A stretch of DNA of 64,000 bases. It comes from JAGNZR01 sp051648365. Lineage in GTDB: Bacteria > Fusobacteriota > Fusobacteriia > Fusobacteriales > Fusobacteriaceae. Position numbers and translations under genes: made by a program. Where the stretch lies: the NCBI GenBank assembly GCA_051648365.1, contig JBOFEZ010000066.1, forward strand, positions 29,195-93,194. The letters run 5' to 3'. The first letter of the stretch is position 1, and each line of letters starts with the position of its first letter. Under the pieces are notes generated by a model. That model saw nothing but the letters and a program-made list of their open reading frames with translations. It was not told the origin of the DNA and ran no database searches. Positions 27,250-35,200 of the stretch are shown here, piece after piece.

Positions 27250-28391
27250 TTTCTCTCCTTAATACTCTTTCTTGTATCGCTGTCAGCTTTTTTTATAACT
27301 TTCAAATCATAGGCAGATTCAACTTCATGGTTATCCATAGCCCACTCTATTATATCATATATCTCTAGAAATTTTATCTCTCCCTTCAAAAACATATCAA
27401 CTGCAATTTCATTAGCTGCATTGAAAACTGCAGGCATAGTTCCTCCTGCCTTTCCAGCTCTAAAGGCCAGTTCTATACCCTTGAATGTTTCATTATCAGG
27501 TTGCTGAAAGTTAAGAGTTGTTAATTTTTTGAAATCTAATTTTTTCAAGACAGAATTTTCTATTCTATCAGGATATGTAAAAGCATACTGTATAGGAAGT
27601 TTCATGTCCGGAACTCCTAACTGAGCTATTATACTGCTATCTCTGAATTGTACTAAAGAATGGATTATACTCTCTGGATGTATTACAACCTCTATATTCT
27701 CATAATCTATTCCAAAAAGCTGGTGAGCTTCTATTATTTCAAGACCTTTATTTACAAGAGTGGAGGAATCTATCGTAATTTTTTTGCCCATAGACCAGTT
27801 GGGATGTTTCAAAGCCTGTTCCACATTTACATCCTTCAGCTCATCTCTTTTTTTACCTCTAAAAGTACCTCCGCTGGCTGTTATTATAAGTTTTTCAACT
27901 TCTGATTTTTTACCTCCCAATATAGATTGGAATAGGGCTGAATGCTCACTGTCCACAGGAATTATTTCAGCTTTTGGATAATCTTTAAGAAGTCTATTTA
28001 TATAATCTCCTGCTGCAACCATAGTCTCTTTATTTGCCAGTGCTATTCTCTTGGAGTTTTTTATGGCCGCAATAGTAGCATCTATTCCCACCGCTCCACT
28101 TACAGCGGTAAGAAGTATATCATATTCTTGGAGATTCCCTATTTTTTCCAACCCTTCATCTCCGAAGTATACCTCTAATTGAGGATATCTCTCTTTTATT
28201 TTTTCCAACCCTTCCAATGTTCCAACTGAAACATATTTAGGCTTGAATTCCTCTATCTGCTGGCATAAAAGAACATGGTTGCTGTGCCCTGTAAGAGCTA
28301 TTACTTTAAATTTATCTCCTGCTCCTCTTATTACCTCTAGAGCACTGAGACCTATGCTTCCCGTTGATCCCAATATTGATATTCTTTTCAT
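27237..28391 (-). CDS. dxr: 1-deoxy-D-xylulose 5-phosphate reductoisomerase
   Basis: Second step of the MEP isoprenoid pathway: DXP to 2-C-methylerythritol 4-phosphate with NADPH. 384 residues. Rossmann motif ILGSTGSIG (6-14), metal-binding VDSEHSALFQ near residue 147, and the active-site blocks ASGGTFR near 174, HPNWSMGKKITIDSSTLVNKG near 195-215 and HPESIIHS near 238. It feeds the isoprenoid supply for the neighbouring uppS. An AAAGGAGA site precedes the ATG, right after a hairpin with a T-run. Confidence 0.97.
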   Translation of the reverse strand: MKRISILGSTGSIGLSALEVIRGAGDKFKVIALTGHSNHVLLCQQIEEFKPKYVSVGTLEGLEKIKERYPQLEVYFGDEGLEKIGNLQEYDILLTAVSGAVGIDATIAAIKNSKRIALANKETMVAAGDYINRLLKDYPKAEIIPVDSEHSALFQSILGGKKSEVEKLIITASGGTFRGKKRDELKDVNVEQALKHPNWSMGKKITIDSSTLVNKGLEIIEAHQLFGIDYENIEVVIHPESIIHSLVQFRDSSIIAQLGVPDMKLPIQYAFTYPDRIENSVLKKLDFKKLTTLNFQQPDNETFKGIELAFRAGKAGGTMPAVFNAANEIAVDMFLKGEIKFLEIYDIIEWAMDNHEVESAYDLKVIKKADSDTRKSIKERKWEK

Positions 28392-28403
28392 TATTTTCTC
28401 CTT

Positions 28404-28433
28404 TTAAAAAAGAGGATAAAATCATTTATCCTC
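28404..28433 (-). terminator. Hairpin with T-run between cdsA and dxr
   Basis: On the minus strand GAGGATAAA (28433-28425), a 4-nt loop, TTTATCCTC (28420-28412) and then TCTTTTTTA read directly into the dxr ribosome binding site. It looks like an intrinsic terminator within an otherwise continuous gene run, so it may partly terminate transcription or act in attenuation. Confidence 0.6.
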
Positions 28434-28462
28434 TCAGTTATATATCGTGTAAAACCTTCTTA

Positions 28463-29287
28463 TTACCTTACTATCAGATTAGATATAAATATGTATGCCA
28501 CTGGAAGAACAAAAATAAGACTGTCAAATCTGTCCAAGATTCCTCCGTGCTCTCCCAATATTTTTCCTGAATCTTTTATTTTAAACTCTCTTTTAAACAT
28601 CGACTCTACAAGATCTCCAACCTGTATGAATAAACTTAGAGTTATTCCTAGAAGAACAATCATAAGGGGAGAAACTCCATTTTCAAAAAGAGTAAAATAT
28701 TTTTCAATCAAGTACAATCCTACAACAGTGAAAAAAACTCCACCCAATGCACCTTCTACAGATTTTTTCGGACTTATTTGACTGAAACCATTTTTGAAAA
28801 TTTTTCTTCCAAAGTTAAGTCCTGTAAAATAGGCAAAACTATCACACACCCATACCAAAACCTGAAGTGCAAGCAACCACTTCCCACCATTAGGAAGTGC
28901 TGAAATAAGAAGTATATTTGAAAAAAAGAAAGCTACATATATTATTCCTAAAATAGTTATTCCAATCTCTGAGCTTGAATTTTCAACTCTGTTTCTTAAT
29001 ACTCTATATACCATAAGTAGCATAGTTAGGGGAATAAGAAGTTGAAAGCTGTCATAGGACATTCCAGCAGCATCTTTAAAATATGTATAGTTAACTATTC
29101 CTAGTCCCGTTAAAATTCCAAAACTTTTATAGCATTTTTTTCCTGACAAAATAGCCATATTATAAAATTCATATAGTGCTATTCCCACTATTACATTGGT
29201 AAAAAACAGTAGAAATATTCCTCCAGTATAATATATATATGCCAGAGCTGGAATTCCCAAAAGCGCTATTAGTATTCTATTCAGCAT
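28463..29287 (-). CDS. cdsA: Phosphatidate cytidylyltransferase (CDP-diglyceride synthase)
   Basis: Makes CDP-diacylglycerol from phosphatidic acid and CTP at the inner membrane. 274 residues with about seven to eight hydrophobic segments. The CdsA signature is intact near residues 230-257: SMFKREFKIKDSGKI followed by the HGGILDRFDS end with the metal-binding Asp residues. It overlaps uppS by 11 nt; uppS-cdsA-dxr-rseP is a widely conserved order. Confidence 0.95.
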   Translation of the reverse strand: MLNRILIALLGIPALAYIYYTGGIFLLFFTNVIVGIALYEFYNMAILSGKKCYKSFGILTGLGIVNYTYFKDAAGMSYDSFQLLIPLTMLLMVYRVLRNRVENSSSEIGITILGIIYVAFFFSNILLISALPNGGKWLLALQVLVWVCDSFAYFTGLNFGRKIFKNGFSQISPKKSVEGALGGVFFTVVGLYLIEKYFTLFENGVSPLMIVLLGITLSLFIQVGDLVESMFKREFKIKDSGKILGEHGGILDRFDSLIFVLPVAYIFISNLIVR

Positions 29288-29975
29288 CTACAACTCCTCC
29301 AAATCTTCTTTCTCTCTTTCTATAGCTCTCAATAGCTATCTCTAAATCCCTCTCATTAAAATCAGGCCAAAACTTTTCTGTAATATATATTTCAGAATAA
29401 GCTATCTGCCAAAGAAGAAAGTTTGAAATTCTTATTTCTCCACTGGTTCTTATAAGTAACTCCGGATCCGGAATATCATTATATAGGTACTTTCTAAAAC
29501 TTTCTTCAGTTATATTTTTTTCTCCTGATTCTATTATTTTATTTACAGCATCTATTATTTCAGATCTTCCTCCGTAATTAAACGCTAGGTTAAGAGTTAT
29601 ACCTCTGTTTTGGGATGTGTTTTTTTCTACTCTATCTATCGCCTCTAAAAGTTCTGAATTTATCCCTTCTCTTCTTCCAGATACTATAAATCTCACATCA
29701 TTCTTCATAAATTCTTTTTCTTCACTTTGAAGATATTTTTTAAAAAGAGCCATAAGGGCCCCTACCTCTTCCTCTGCTCTTTTCCAATTTTCAGTAGAAA
29801 AGGCATAAACAGTAAGATATTTTATTCCAAGTTTTTGAGAGTGAGTTAAAATTTTTCTTAAAGTCTTAGCTCCCTCATTATGCCCTATAGTTCTCGGAAG
29901 AAATCTCTTTTTTGCCCATCTTCCATTTCCATCCATTATTATTGCAAGATGCTGTGGAATTTCTTTTTCAATCAA
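29277..29975 (-). CDS. uppS: Undecaprenyl diphosphate synthase (isoprenyl transferase)
   Basis: Condenses isopentenyl diphosphate units into the C55 carrier lipid for cell-wall and LPS sugars. 232 residues. The IIMDGNGRWAKKR motif gives the catalytic Asp at residue 15, NLAFNYGGRSEI lies near residue 140 and the PELLIRTSGEIRISNFLLWQ block near 185. Start is TTG, 5 nt after CAGGAGG; no in-frame ATG is close by. It follows a strong terminator after galE, so it probably has its own promoter or depends on read-through. Confidence 0.95.
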   Translation of the reverse strand: MIEKEIPQHLAIIMDGNGRWAKKRFLPRTIGHNEGAKTLRKILTHSQKLGIKYLTVYAFSTENWKRAEEEVGALMALFKKYLQSEEKEFMKNDVRFIVSGRREGINSELLEAIDRVEKNTSQNRGITLNLAFNYGGRSEIIDAVNKIIESGEKNITEESFRKYLYNDIPDPELLIRTSGEIRISNFLLWQIAYSEIYITEKFWPDFNERDLEIAIESYRKRERRFGGVVDAE

Positions 29976-29997
29976 TTTTACCTCCTGAAAATTAAGG

Positions 29998-30032
29998 AAA
30001 AATCCAGAGCATTATAAAATCTCTGGATTTTT
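29998..30032 (-). terminator. Terminator after galE
   Basis: Left arm AAAAATCCAGAG (29998-30009) and right arm CTCTGGATTTTT (30021-30032) form a 12-bp stem with A/T flanks. On the minus strand it lies just after the galE stop and before the uppS ribosome binding site. Confidence 0.85.
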
Positions 30033-30044
30033 CTACTTAATAAA

Positions 30045-31034
30045 TTAGTCTTCATAACCAGCTGGGTGGTTACTGTGCCACTGCCATGCAGTTTCAATTA
30101 TATATTCAATAGAATCATATTGAGGTTTCCAGTTCAACTCTTTTATTGCTTTTTCAGATGAAGCTACAAGCCTTGCAGGGTCTCCCATTCTTCTCGGTGT
30201 AACTTCTGCTGGAATTGAGTGGTTCGTAACTTTCCTAGCAGCCTCTATAACCTCTTTAACTGAAAATCCATTTCCATTTCCAAGATTATAAACAGTACTA
30301 TCTCCACCGTTTTCAAGTCTTTCTAGAGCTTTTACGTGGGCATCTGCAAGATCCATAACGTGAATATAGTCTCTGATACAAGTTCCATCTTCTGTAGGAT
30401 AATCATCTCCGTAAATAGCTATTTTCTCTCTTTTTCCAAGTGCCACTTGAAGAATCAGAGGAATTAGGTGAGTTTCCGGTGAATGATCTTCTCCAATCTC
30501 TCCTGTTTGATAAGCTCCTGCAACATTGAAATATCTAAGAGCTGTATATCTTATTCCGTAAGCTGCATCTGACCATTTCAGCATTTTTTCCACAGCAAGC
30601 TTAGTTTCTCCATATGGATTTGTAGGAATAGTTGGATCTGTTTCCAAAATAGGAATGTTTTTAGGTTCTCCATAAGTTGCTGCAGTCGAAGAGAAAACCA
30701 CTCTCTTTACCCCATTCTCCTTTAGGTGTTTTAAAAGACAAGCTGATCCATAGACATTGTTATCATAATATTTTAATGGTTCTACACAGCTCTCTCCCAC
30801 AAGAGAATCAGCTGAAAAATGAATTACCCCATCAATTGAGTTTTCAGCAAAAACTCTTTTCATAAACTCATCATCCCTAAGATCTCCCATTACAAGTTTT
30901 GCCCTAGCATCTACAGATTGAACGTGCCCTGTCTGAAGATTATCTAGAACAATCACTTCTCTTCCCTTCTCAAGAAGTAATTTTGTAACATGACTACCTA
31001 TATATCCTGCTCCTCCACAAACTAATATTGACAT
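30045..31034 (-). CDS. galE: UDP-glucose 4-epimerase
   Basis: Interconverts UDP-glucose and UDP-galactose, for galactose use and for surface sugar precursors. 329 residues of the short-chain dehydrogenase fold. NAD motif VCGGAGYIGSHV at residues 5-16, FSSTAATYGEP near 120, catalytic YGETK near 144-148, and the RYFNVAGA block near 168. Not in a Leloir operon: neighbours are a DAK2-DegV protein and uppS, which suggests an envelope role (inference). Confidence 0.93.
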   Translation of the reverse strand: MSILVCGGAGYIGSHVTKLLLEKGREVIVLDNLQTGHVQSVDARAKLVMGDLRDDEFMKRVFAENSIDGVIHFSADSLVGESCVEPLKYYDNNVYGSACLLKHLKENGVKRVVFSSTAATYGEPKNIPILETDPTIPTNPYGETKLAVEKMLKWSDAAYGIRYTALRYFNVAGAYQTGEIGEDHSPETHLIPLILQVALGKREKIAIYGDDYPTEDGTCIRDYIHVMDLADAHVKALERLENGGDSTVYNLGNGNGFSVKEVIEAARKVTNHSIPAEVTPRRMGDPARLVASSEKAIKELNWKPQYDSIEYIIETAWQWHSNHPAGYED

Positions 31035-31067
31035 TTTTCCCCTTTCATCCCATTTTATTTGTATTTT

Positions 31068-33617
31068 TTATTTAATTTTGTGAAATATTCCCAAACCATA
31101 TACTGGTCCAGAATGAGAACCGATAGTCGCCCCGATATTGAATCTATCCAGCATCTCAACTTTATTTATAGCTTTTCCTTCTTGATATAATTTTTCTGCA
31201 TTATCATGCTCGGCTTGAGTTCCACCCCAACCTGTATTAATTTTTACACTTCCTTCAGCAGTTTCAGATTCCATTGCTTTATTCATGAATTTTAAAGCTC
31301 CTCTTTCACCAAAGGCTTTTCCTGCAACAGTTACTTCTCCGTCTTCAACTCTTAAAATAGGTTTAAGATTTAGGAATCCGCCTATCATCCCTGCTGCCTT
31401 ACCAAGTCTTCCACCCTTTACTAGATATTTAAGATCGTTTACTACAAAATATATTTTGGATCTTGTATGGAACTGCTCTGCCCAATTCAGTAATTCTTCA
31501 TAAGCTACACCTTTTTTAGCCATTCTAGCAGCCTCTAGGACTTGCTGTCCTAATCCAAAAGTAACTGATTTAGAATCCACTATAGCTATATCATTTTCTC
31601 TCTCTCTCATCATCCCTTTAGCAACTTTAGCCGCCTGCTGAGTTCCACTCATTTTAGATGAAATCAGTATAGTTATTATTTTTTTGTATCCTTTATTAAA
31701 AAGGTTCTCATACATCTCTCTGAATTCTGCAGGTGAAGGCTGAGAAGTTTTTGGTATTACATCACCCGTGGTAAGTTTAGTCCAAAACTCTTCCTTCGTA
31801 ATATCTACTCCATCCCTGTAATATTCTTCACCCTCCAGTTTTATCTTAAGAGGTATTATTGATATATCCAGATCTCCAATAAGCTCAGGAGTTAGGTCTG
31901 AAGTCGAATCTGTCAAGATAGCTATTTCTGGAAGTTCAGGATCTCTTTCTTCAATATATATGTAATACGGGTAATTTTCCTGTCCTCCAACTATCTCTTT
32001 ATAATTAACCTTTTCTTTGGCTTTTTTCAGTGACTGATTAGCTTCTTCTGTAGATCCTTTTCCAATAACAGCAAACACATTCAGAGTTTTTTCATCAAGA
32101 TATTCAGTATACAGTTCCTCAATCAATCCTTTAATCTCAGAATTTTTATTGGTAATTTTCCCATTCACAAGAGCTATATAATCTCCTGATTTTATTTCTA
32201 AAGAATCAACCTTTGTATCTCTAACTGCCTGAGTAATTTCTATAGAGTAGTTTCTATTTTTATCTTTTAAAACTTTCTCCAGTGAACCTTTTCTATTTTT
32301 AAGAATATAGTTACCTTCTAACATTGTTGCAGTTTCTAAAACAAAAACATCTTTCTCGGCTCTATCAGCTGCAAGTTTTGCCGCTCCAATTATATTCTTA
32401 TTATTAGGAAGAATAATTATCTTATCTCCCTTTATCTGATTTAGTCCCTGTTCAATATCTGCGACACTTGGATTTTGAGTTTGACCTCCTATAAGTACTG
32501 CCGCTGCTCCATTTTCAAGGAAAAGATTACCTATCTCTCTGTTATCAGCTATTGCAAAATACGAGATATTTTGCTCATTCTCGTGCTTGAACATATATTT
32601 ACTCTCTTGATGACCGTGCGCTTCACATCCGCAATCATGCTCTGTTTCATAGTCATTTAAAAGAATATTTTTATGTTGTATCTCCATATTATCTATTTTT
32701 ATATTACTAAGGTTTCCAAAAAACATTGCAATTTCCAAAACCTGTCCAGGATTATTTGTATGTATATGAGTCTTAGTCTTTTTAGCTGTCTGAGCACAAA
32801 CCAGAGAATCTCCCATATCCATCAATTTCCCTTTATATTCCTCTAAACTAAAAGAACCATTCTCAATTATGAACTCTGTACAGTATTTAAATTTAATATC
32901 TTCATATATATGAGTTGCCACTGTTATATCCAATTTTTCTCTTCTATGTGCTTGGGATTGAACAATTCTTTCAAGGTCTTTTAACATTTCAGGATCTGTT
33001 ATAGATTTTTCAAATCCTTCAAGAATATAAAATATACCCTTTCCTCCAGCATCTACAACTCCTGCTTCTTTTAATTTAGGAAGCATATCTGGAGTTTCTT
33101 CTACTGCTGCTCCTGCTACATTTTTTACAAATATCAAGAAAAGAACAAAGTCATCTTTAGGTCCATCATACTTGGCAGCTTCTTCTGCAACTCTTCTAAT
33201 TACAGTAAGCATCGTTCCTTCTACTGGATTTATAACAGCAGCATATGCCCTTTCTTTTGCCATGGTAAAGGCTTTAGCTACATCATCAACTGTAACTTCC
33301 TCTTTATCTCTTACGCCCTCTAAAAAACCTTGAAGAATCTGAGAAAGAATTGTCCCTGAATTTCCTCTGGCTCCGAGAAGTACAGATTCAGAAACTATCT
33401 CCACAAGCTCCGCCATTTTGGGTTCGTGACTAAGCTTAATAAGATCATTTTCCACAGCTTGAAGTGTCATAGACATGTTTGTTCCTGTATCTCCGTCTGG
33501 AACAGGATATACATTCAGATCATTAAGTACATCCGAATATTTAGACAGCCATCTACTTGCTGCGATTAGAAGCTTTATAAGCCTCACTGAATTTAAAAAT
33601 TTTATCTCTAATTTCAT
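31068..33617 (-). CDS. Fused DAK2 (FakA-like) and DegV (FakB-like) protein
   Basis: 849 residues. The N-terminal DAK2 kinase-like domain has NVYPVPDGDTGTNMSMTLQ (about residues 35-53), ILSQILQGFLEG and DAGGKGIFYILEGF near 200. A FakA-type middle and C-terminal region runs to about 550. The last 285 residues are a DegV fold starting IAILTDSTSDL, with TSQPSPAEF, SSKMSGTQQAA and GLGQQVLEAARMAKKG. In Firmicutes FakA and FakB are separate proteins that together phosphorylate exogenous fatty acids; here they are one chain. The ATG at 33617 follows CAGGAGG; a longer frame starts only at a TTG inside the upstream regulator gene. Confidence 0.85.
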   Translation of the reverse strand: MKLEIKFLNSVRLIKLLIAASRWLSKYSDVLNDLNVYPVPDGDTGTNMSMTLQAVENDLIKLSHEPKMAELVEIVSESVLLGARGNSGTILSQILQGFLEGVRDKEEVTVDDVAKAFTMAKERAYAAVINPVEGTMLTVIRRVAEEAAKYDGPKDDFVLFLIFVKNVAGAAVEETPDMLPKLKEAGVVDAGGKGIFYILEGFEKSITDPEMLKDLERIVQSQAHRREKLDITVATHIYEDIKFKYCTEFIIENGSFSLEEYKGKLMDMGDSLVCAQTAKKTKTHIHTNNPGQVLEIAMFFGNLSNIKIDNMEIQHKNILLNDYETEHDCGCEAHGHQESKYMFKHENEQNISYFAIADNREIGNLFLENGAAAVLIGGQTQNPSVADIEQGLNQIKGDKIIILPNNKNIIGAAKLAADRAEKDVFVLETATMLEGNYILKNRKGSLEKVLKDKNRNYSIEITQAVRDTKVDSLEIKSGDYIALVNGKITNKNSEIKGLIEELYTEYLDEKTLNVFAVIGKGSTEEANQSLKKAKEKVNYKEIVGGQENYPYYIYIEERDPELPEIAILTDSTSDLTPELIGDLDISIIPLKIKLEGEEYYRDGVDITKEEFWTKLTTGDVIPKTSQPSPAEFREMYENLFNKGYKKIITILISSKMSGTQQAAKVAKGMMRERENDIAIVDSKSVTFGLGQQVLEAARMAKKGVAYEELLNWAEQFHTRSKIYFVVNDLKYLVKGGRLGKAAGMIGGFLNLKPILRVEDGEVTVAGKAFGERGALKFMNKAMESETAEGSVKINTGWGGTQAEHDNAEKLYQEGKAINKVEMLDRFNIGATIGSHSGPVYGLGIFHKIK

Positions 33618-33640
33618 AATTTCCTCCTGGGATTTTTCCT

Positions 33641-34189
33641 TTAAAATGTAGGTGGGGTAACTACCCAAATAGCTTTCGCAGGCTTATCTGTATTATTTTT
33701 AAATCTATGCTTTTCCGTAGATTTAAAATAAAAACTGTCTCCCTCTTCCAATGAGTGTACTATTCCATCTATATATATATCCAATCTTCCTTCCAATATA
33801 AATATAAATTCTTCTCCATTATGGGTATAATAGCCTCTTCCACTCTCCCCGTAAGGGCCTATCTCATAGAGAATAGGTTCCATCTCTCTTTCTATTTTAG
33901 ATGATGATAGCAATGCCATTTTTGTGTTTGAATCTATGCTTTCAACATAACTTCTCTGATCCTTTCTCATGAGATCTGAATTTTTTTTCTCTTCTTCATC
34001 TTCTATGAGATAGCTCACTCTTACTTCTAAAGCTGTAGCTATTTTCTTTAAATTCTCAATTGATGGAGAAGCTTTTCCCTGTTCGATTTGGGATAAAAAA
34101 CTTGCTGACAGTTCAACTTTCTCTGCCAAATCTCTCAAAGATAGCTTAAGAGCATTTCTGCTTTTTTTTATTCTCTCTCCTATGTTCAT
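33641..34189 (-). CDS. XRE-family transcriptional regulator with cupin domain
   Basis: 182 residues. An N-terminal helix-turn-helix (about 5-60: LSLRDLAEKVELSASFLSQIEQGKASPSIE) is joined to a cupin_2 sensor domain (about 105-180: GEEFIFILEGRLDIYIDG, GDSFYFKSTEKHRF). This architecture is that of PuuR-like and similar regulators, whose ligands are small metabolites. It lies directly upstream of the DAK2-DegV fusion (24 bp), so it could regulate lipid or polyamine genes; the ligand is unknown. Confidence 0.88.
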   Translation of the reverse strand: MNIGERIKKSRNALKLSLRDLAEKVELSASFLSQIEQGKASPSIENLKKIATALEVRVSYLIEDEEEKKNSDLMRKDQRSYVESIDSNTKMALLSSSKIEREMEPILYEIGPYGESGRGYYTHNGEEFIFILEGRLDIYIDGIVHSLEEGDSFYFKSTEKHRFKNNTDKPAKAIWVVTPPTF

Positions 34190-34198
34190 TGTAACTCC

Positions 34199-34684
34199 TC
34201 ATTTCAACAATTTTATAATCTCAACTAAAGCTTTTTCTACACAACTTTTTCTTATTTCTACCCTGTCACCGGAAAAAATATAGTGAAGTACCTTTATCTG
34301 AGATTCTTTTTTTATTCCTATAAAAACTGTTCCCACAGGATTAATTTCATCTCCACCTCCAGGTCCTGCAAAACCTGTTATAGATATTCCAATCTCTGTG
34401 GACAACCCCTTTACCATCTCCTCGGCAGTTTCTCTGCTTACAGCTCCATATTTTTCTATAGTTTCCGGATTTACTCCTAGCCTCGCAATTTTAGATTCAT
34501 TACTGTAGGTTACGATTCCTTCATAAAAAACTTTAGAAGCTCCTGGAATCGCTGTAATTTTCTCTGAGAGCATTCCACCAGTACAGGATTCGGCAACAGA
34601 TATTTTTATGTTTTTCTCATCCAAAAGCTTTATAAGATTAAATTCATTCACACCATTATACAGTTTTTTTAGCTTTTTTTCCAT
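34199..34684 (-). CDS. pncC: CinA C-terminal domain / nicotinamide-nucleotide amidase
   Basis: 161 residues consisting only of the CinA C-terminal domain, with the active-site SVAESCTGGMLSEKITA near residue 29-45 and GISITGFAGPGGGDEINPVGTVFIG near 115-139. Such stand-alone proteins deamidate nicotinamide mononucleotide to nicotinate mononucleotide (pyridine nucleotide salvage). The MoaB-like N-terminal domain of full CinA is absent, as in E. coli PncC. It starts about 18 bp after the pgpA stop. Confidence 0.9.
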   Translation of the reverse strand: MEKKLKKLYNGVNEFNLIKLLDEKNIKISVAESCTGGMLSEKITAIPGASKVFYEGIVTYSNESKIARLGVNPETIEKYGAVSRETAEEMVKGLSTEIGISITGFAGPGGGDEINPVGTVFIGIKKESQIKVLHYIFSGDRVEIRKSCVEKALVEIIKLLK

Positions 34685-34702
34685 AGTATTTTTAGCTTTC
34701 CT

Positions 34703-35200
34703 TTAGAATATTATGGTCCAAAGAGAAACCATTATAAAATTTCCTATCATTCCTGCAAGAAAATCATCCAGCACAACTCCGATTCCATGTCCGAAATGTT
34801 GTGCGTGATTAATCGGTCCTATCTTGGTTATATCCAAAATCCTAAAAATTAAAAATCCCAATCCTATCGCTGCAAGATTTTGATTCAACCCTACAGGATT
34901 TATAAGAAAAAGAGTTGTCATAAACCCTAAAACTTCATCTATTACAACTGCTTGCGGATCTTTCTTATGGTATATTTCTCTCTCACATATATCAGAAACA
35001 TAGACTGCAAAAGCAAAAAATGTCATAATAAACACAAAATAAAAAGAGTTGTAAACCATATTATTCGGAAAAAATCTTTTAATATAATTCATAAGTATGT
35101 AGAGTGGAATACCTCCAAGTGTTCCAAATGTTCCCGGGGCAACTTTCATCTCTCCCAATCCGAACCAAGTTCCAAAATTTTTCACTGTTTTTTTATCCAT
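34703..35200 (-). CDS. pgpA: Phosphatidylglycerophosphatase A family protein
   Basis: Dephosphorylates phosphatidylglycerol phosphate in the inner membrane. 165 residues with three to four hydrophobic segments. GTFGTLGGIPLY is near residue 20-32, the acidic VIDEVLGF near 87, and the C-terminal HFGHGIGVVLDDFLAGMIGN near 135-154, the family hallmark. The ATG at 35200 overlaps the stop of the U32 gene by one base (TAATG) and has AAGGAG upstream; a longer in-frame start is only a TTG. Confidence 0.9.
   Translation of the reverse strand: MDKKTVKNFGTWFGLGEMKVAPGTFGTLGGIPLYILMNYIKRFFPNNMVYNSFYFVFIMTFFAFAVYVSDICEREIYHKKDPQAVVIDEVLGFMTTLFLINPVGLNQNLAAIGLGFLIFRILDITKIGPINHAQHFGHGIGVVLDDFLAGMIGNFIMVSLWTIIF

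Noticed and set aside
33618..33668. Longer N-terminus of the DAK2-DegV fusion
   Set aside because: It would use a TTG inside the regulator gene with no ribosome binding site, whereas the ATG at 33617 has CAGGAGG.
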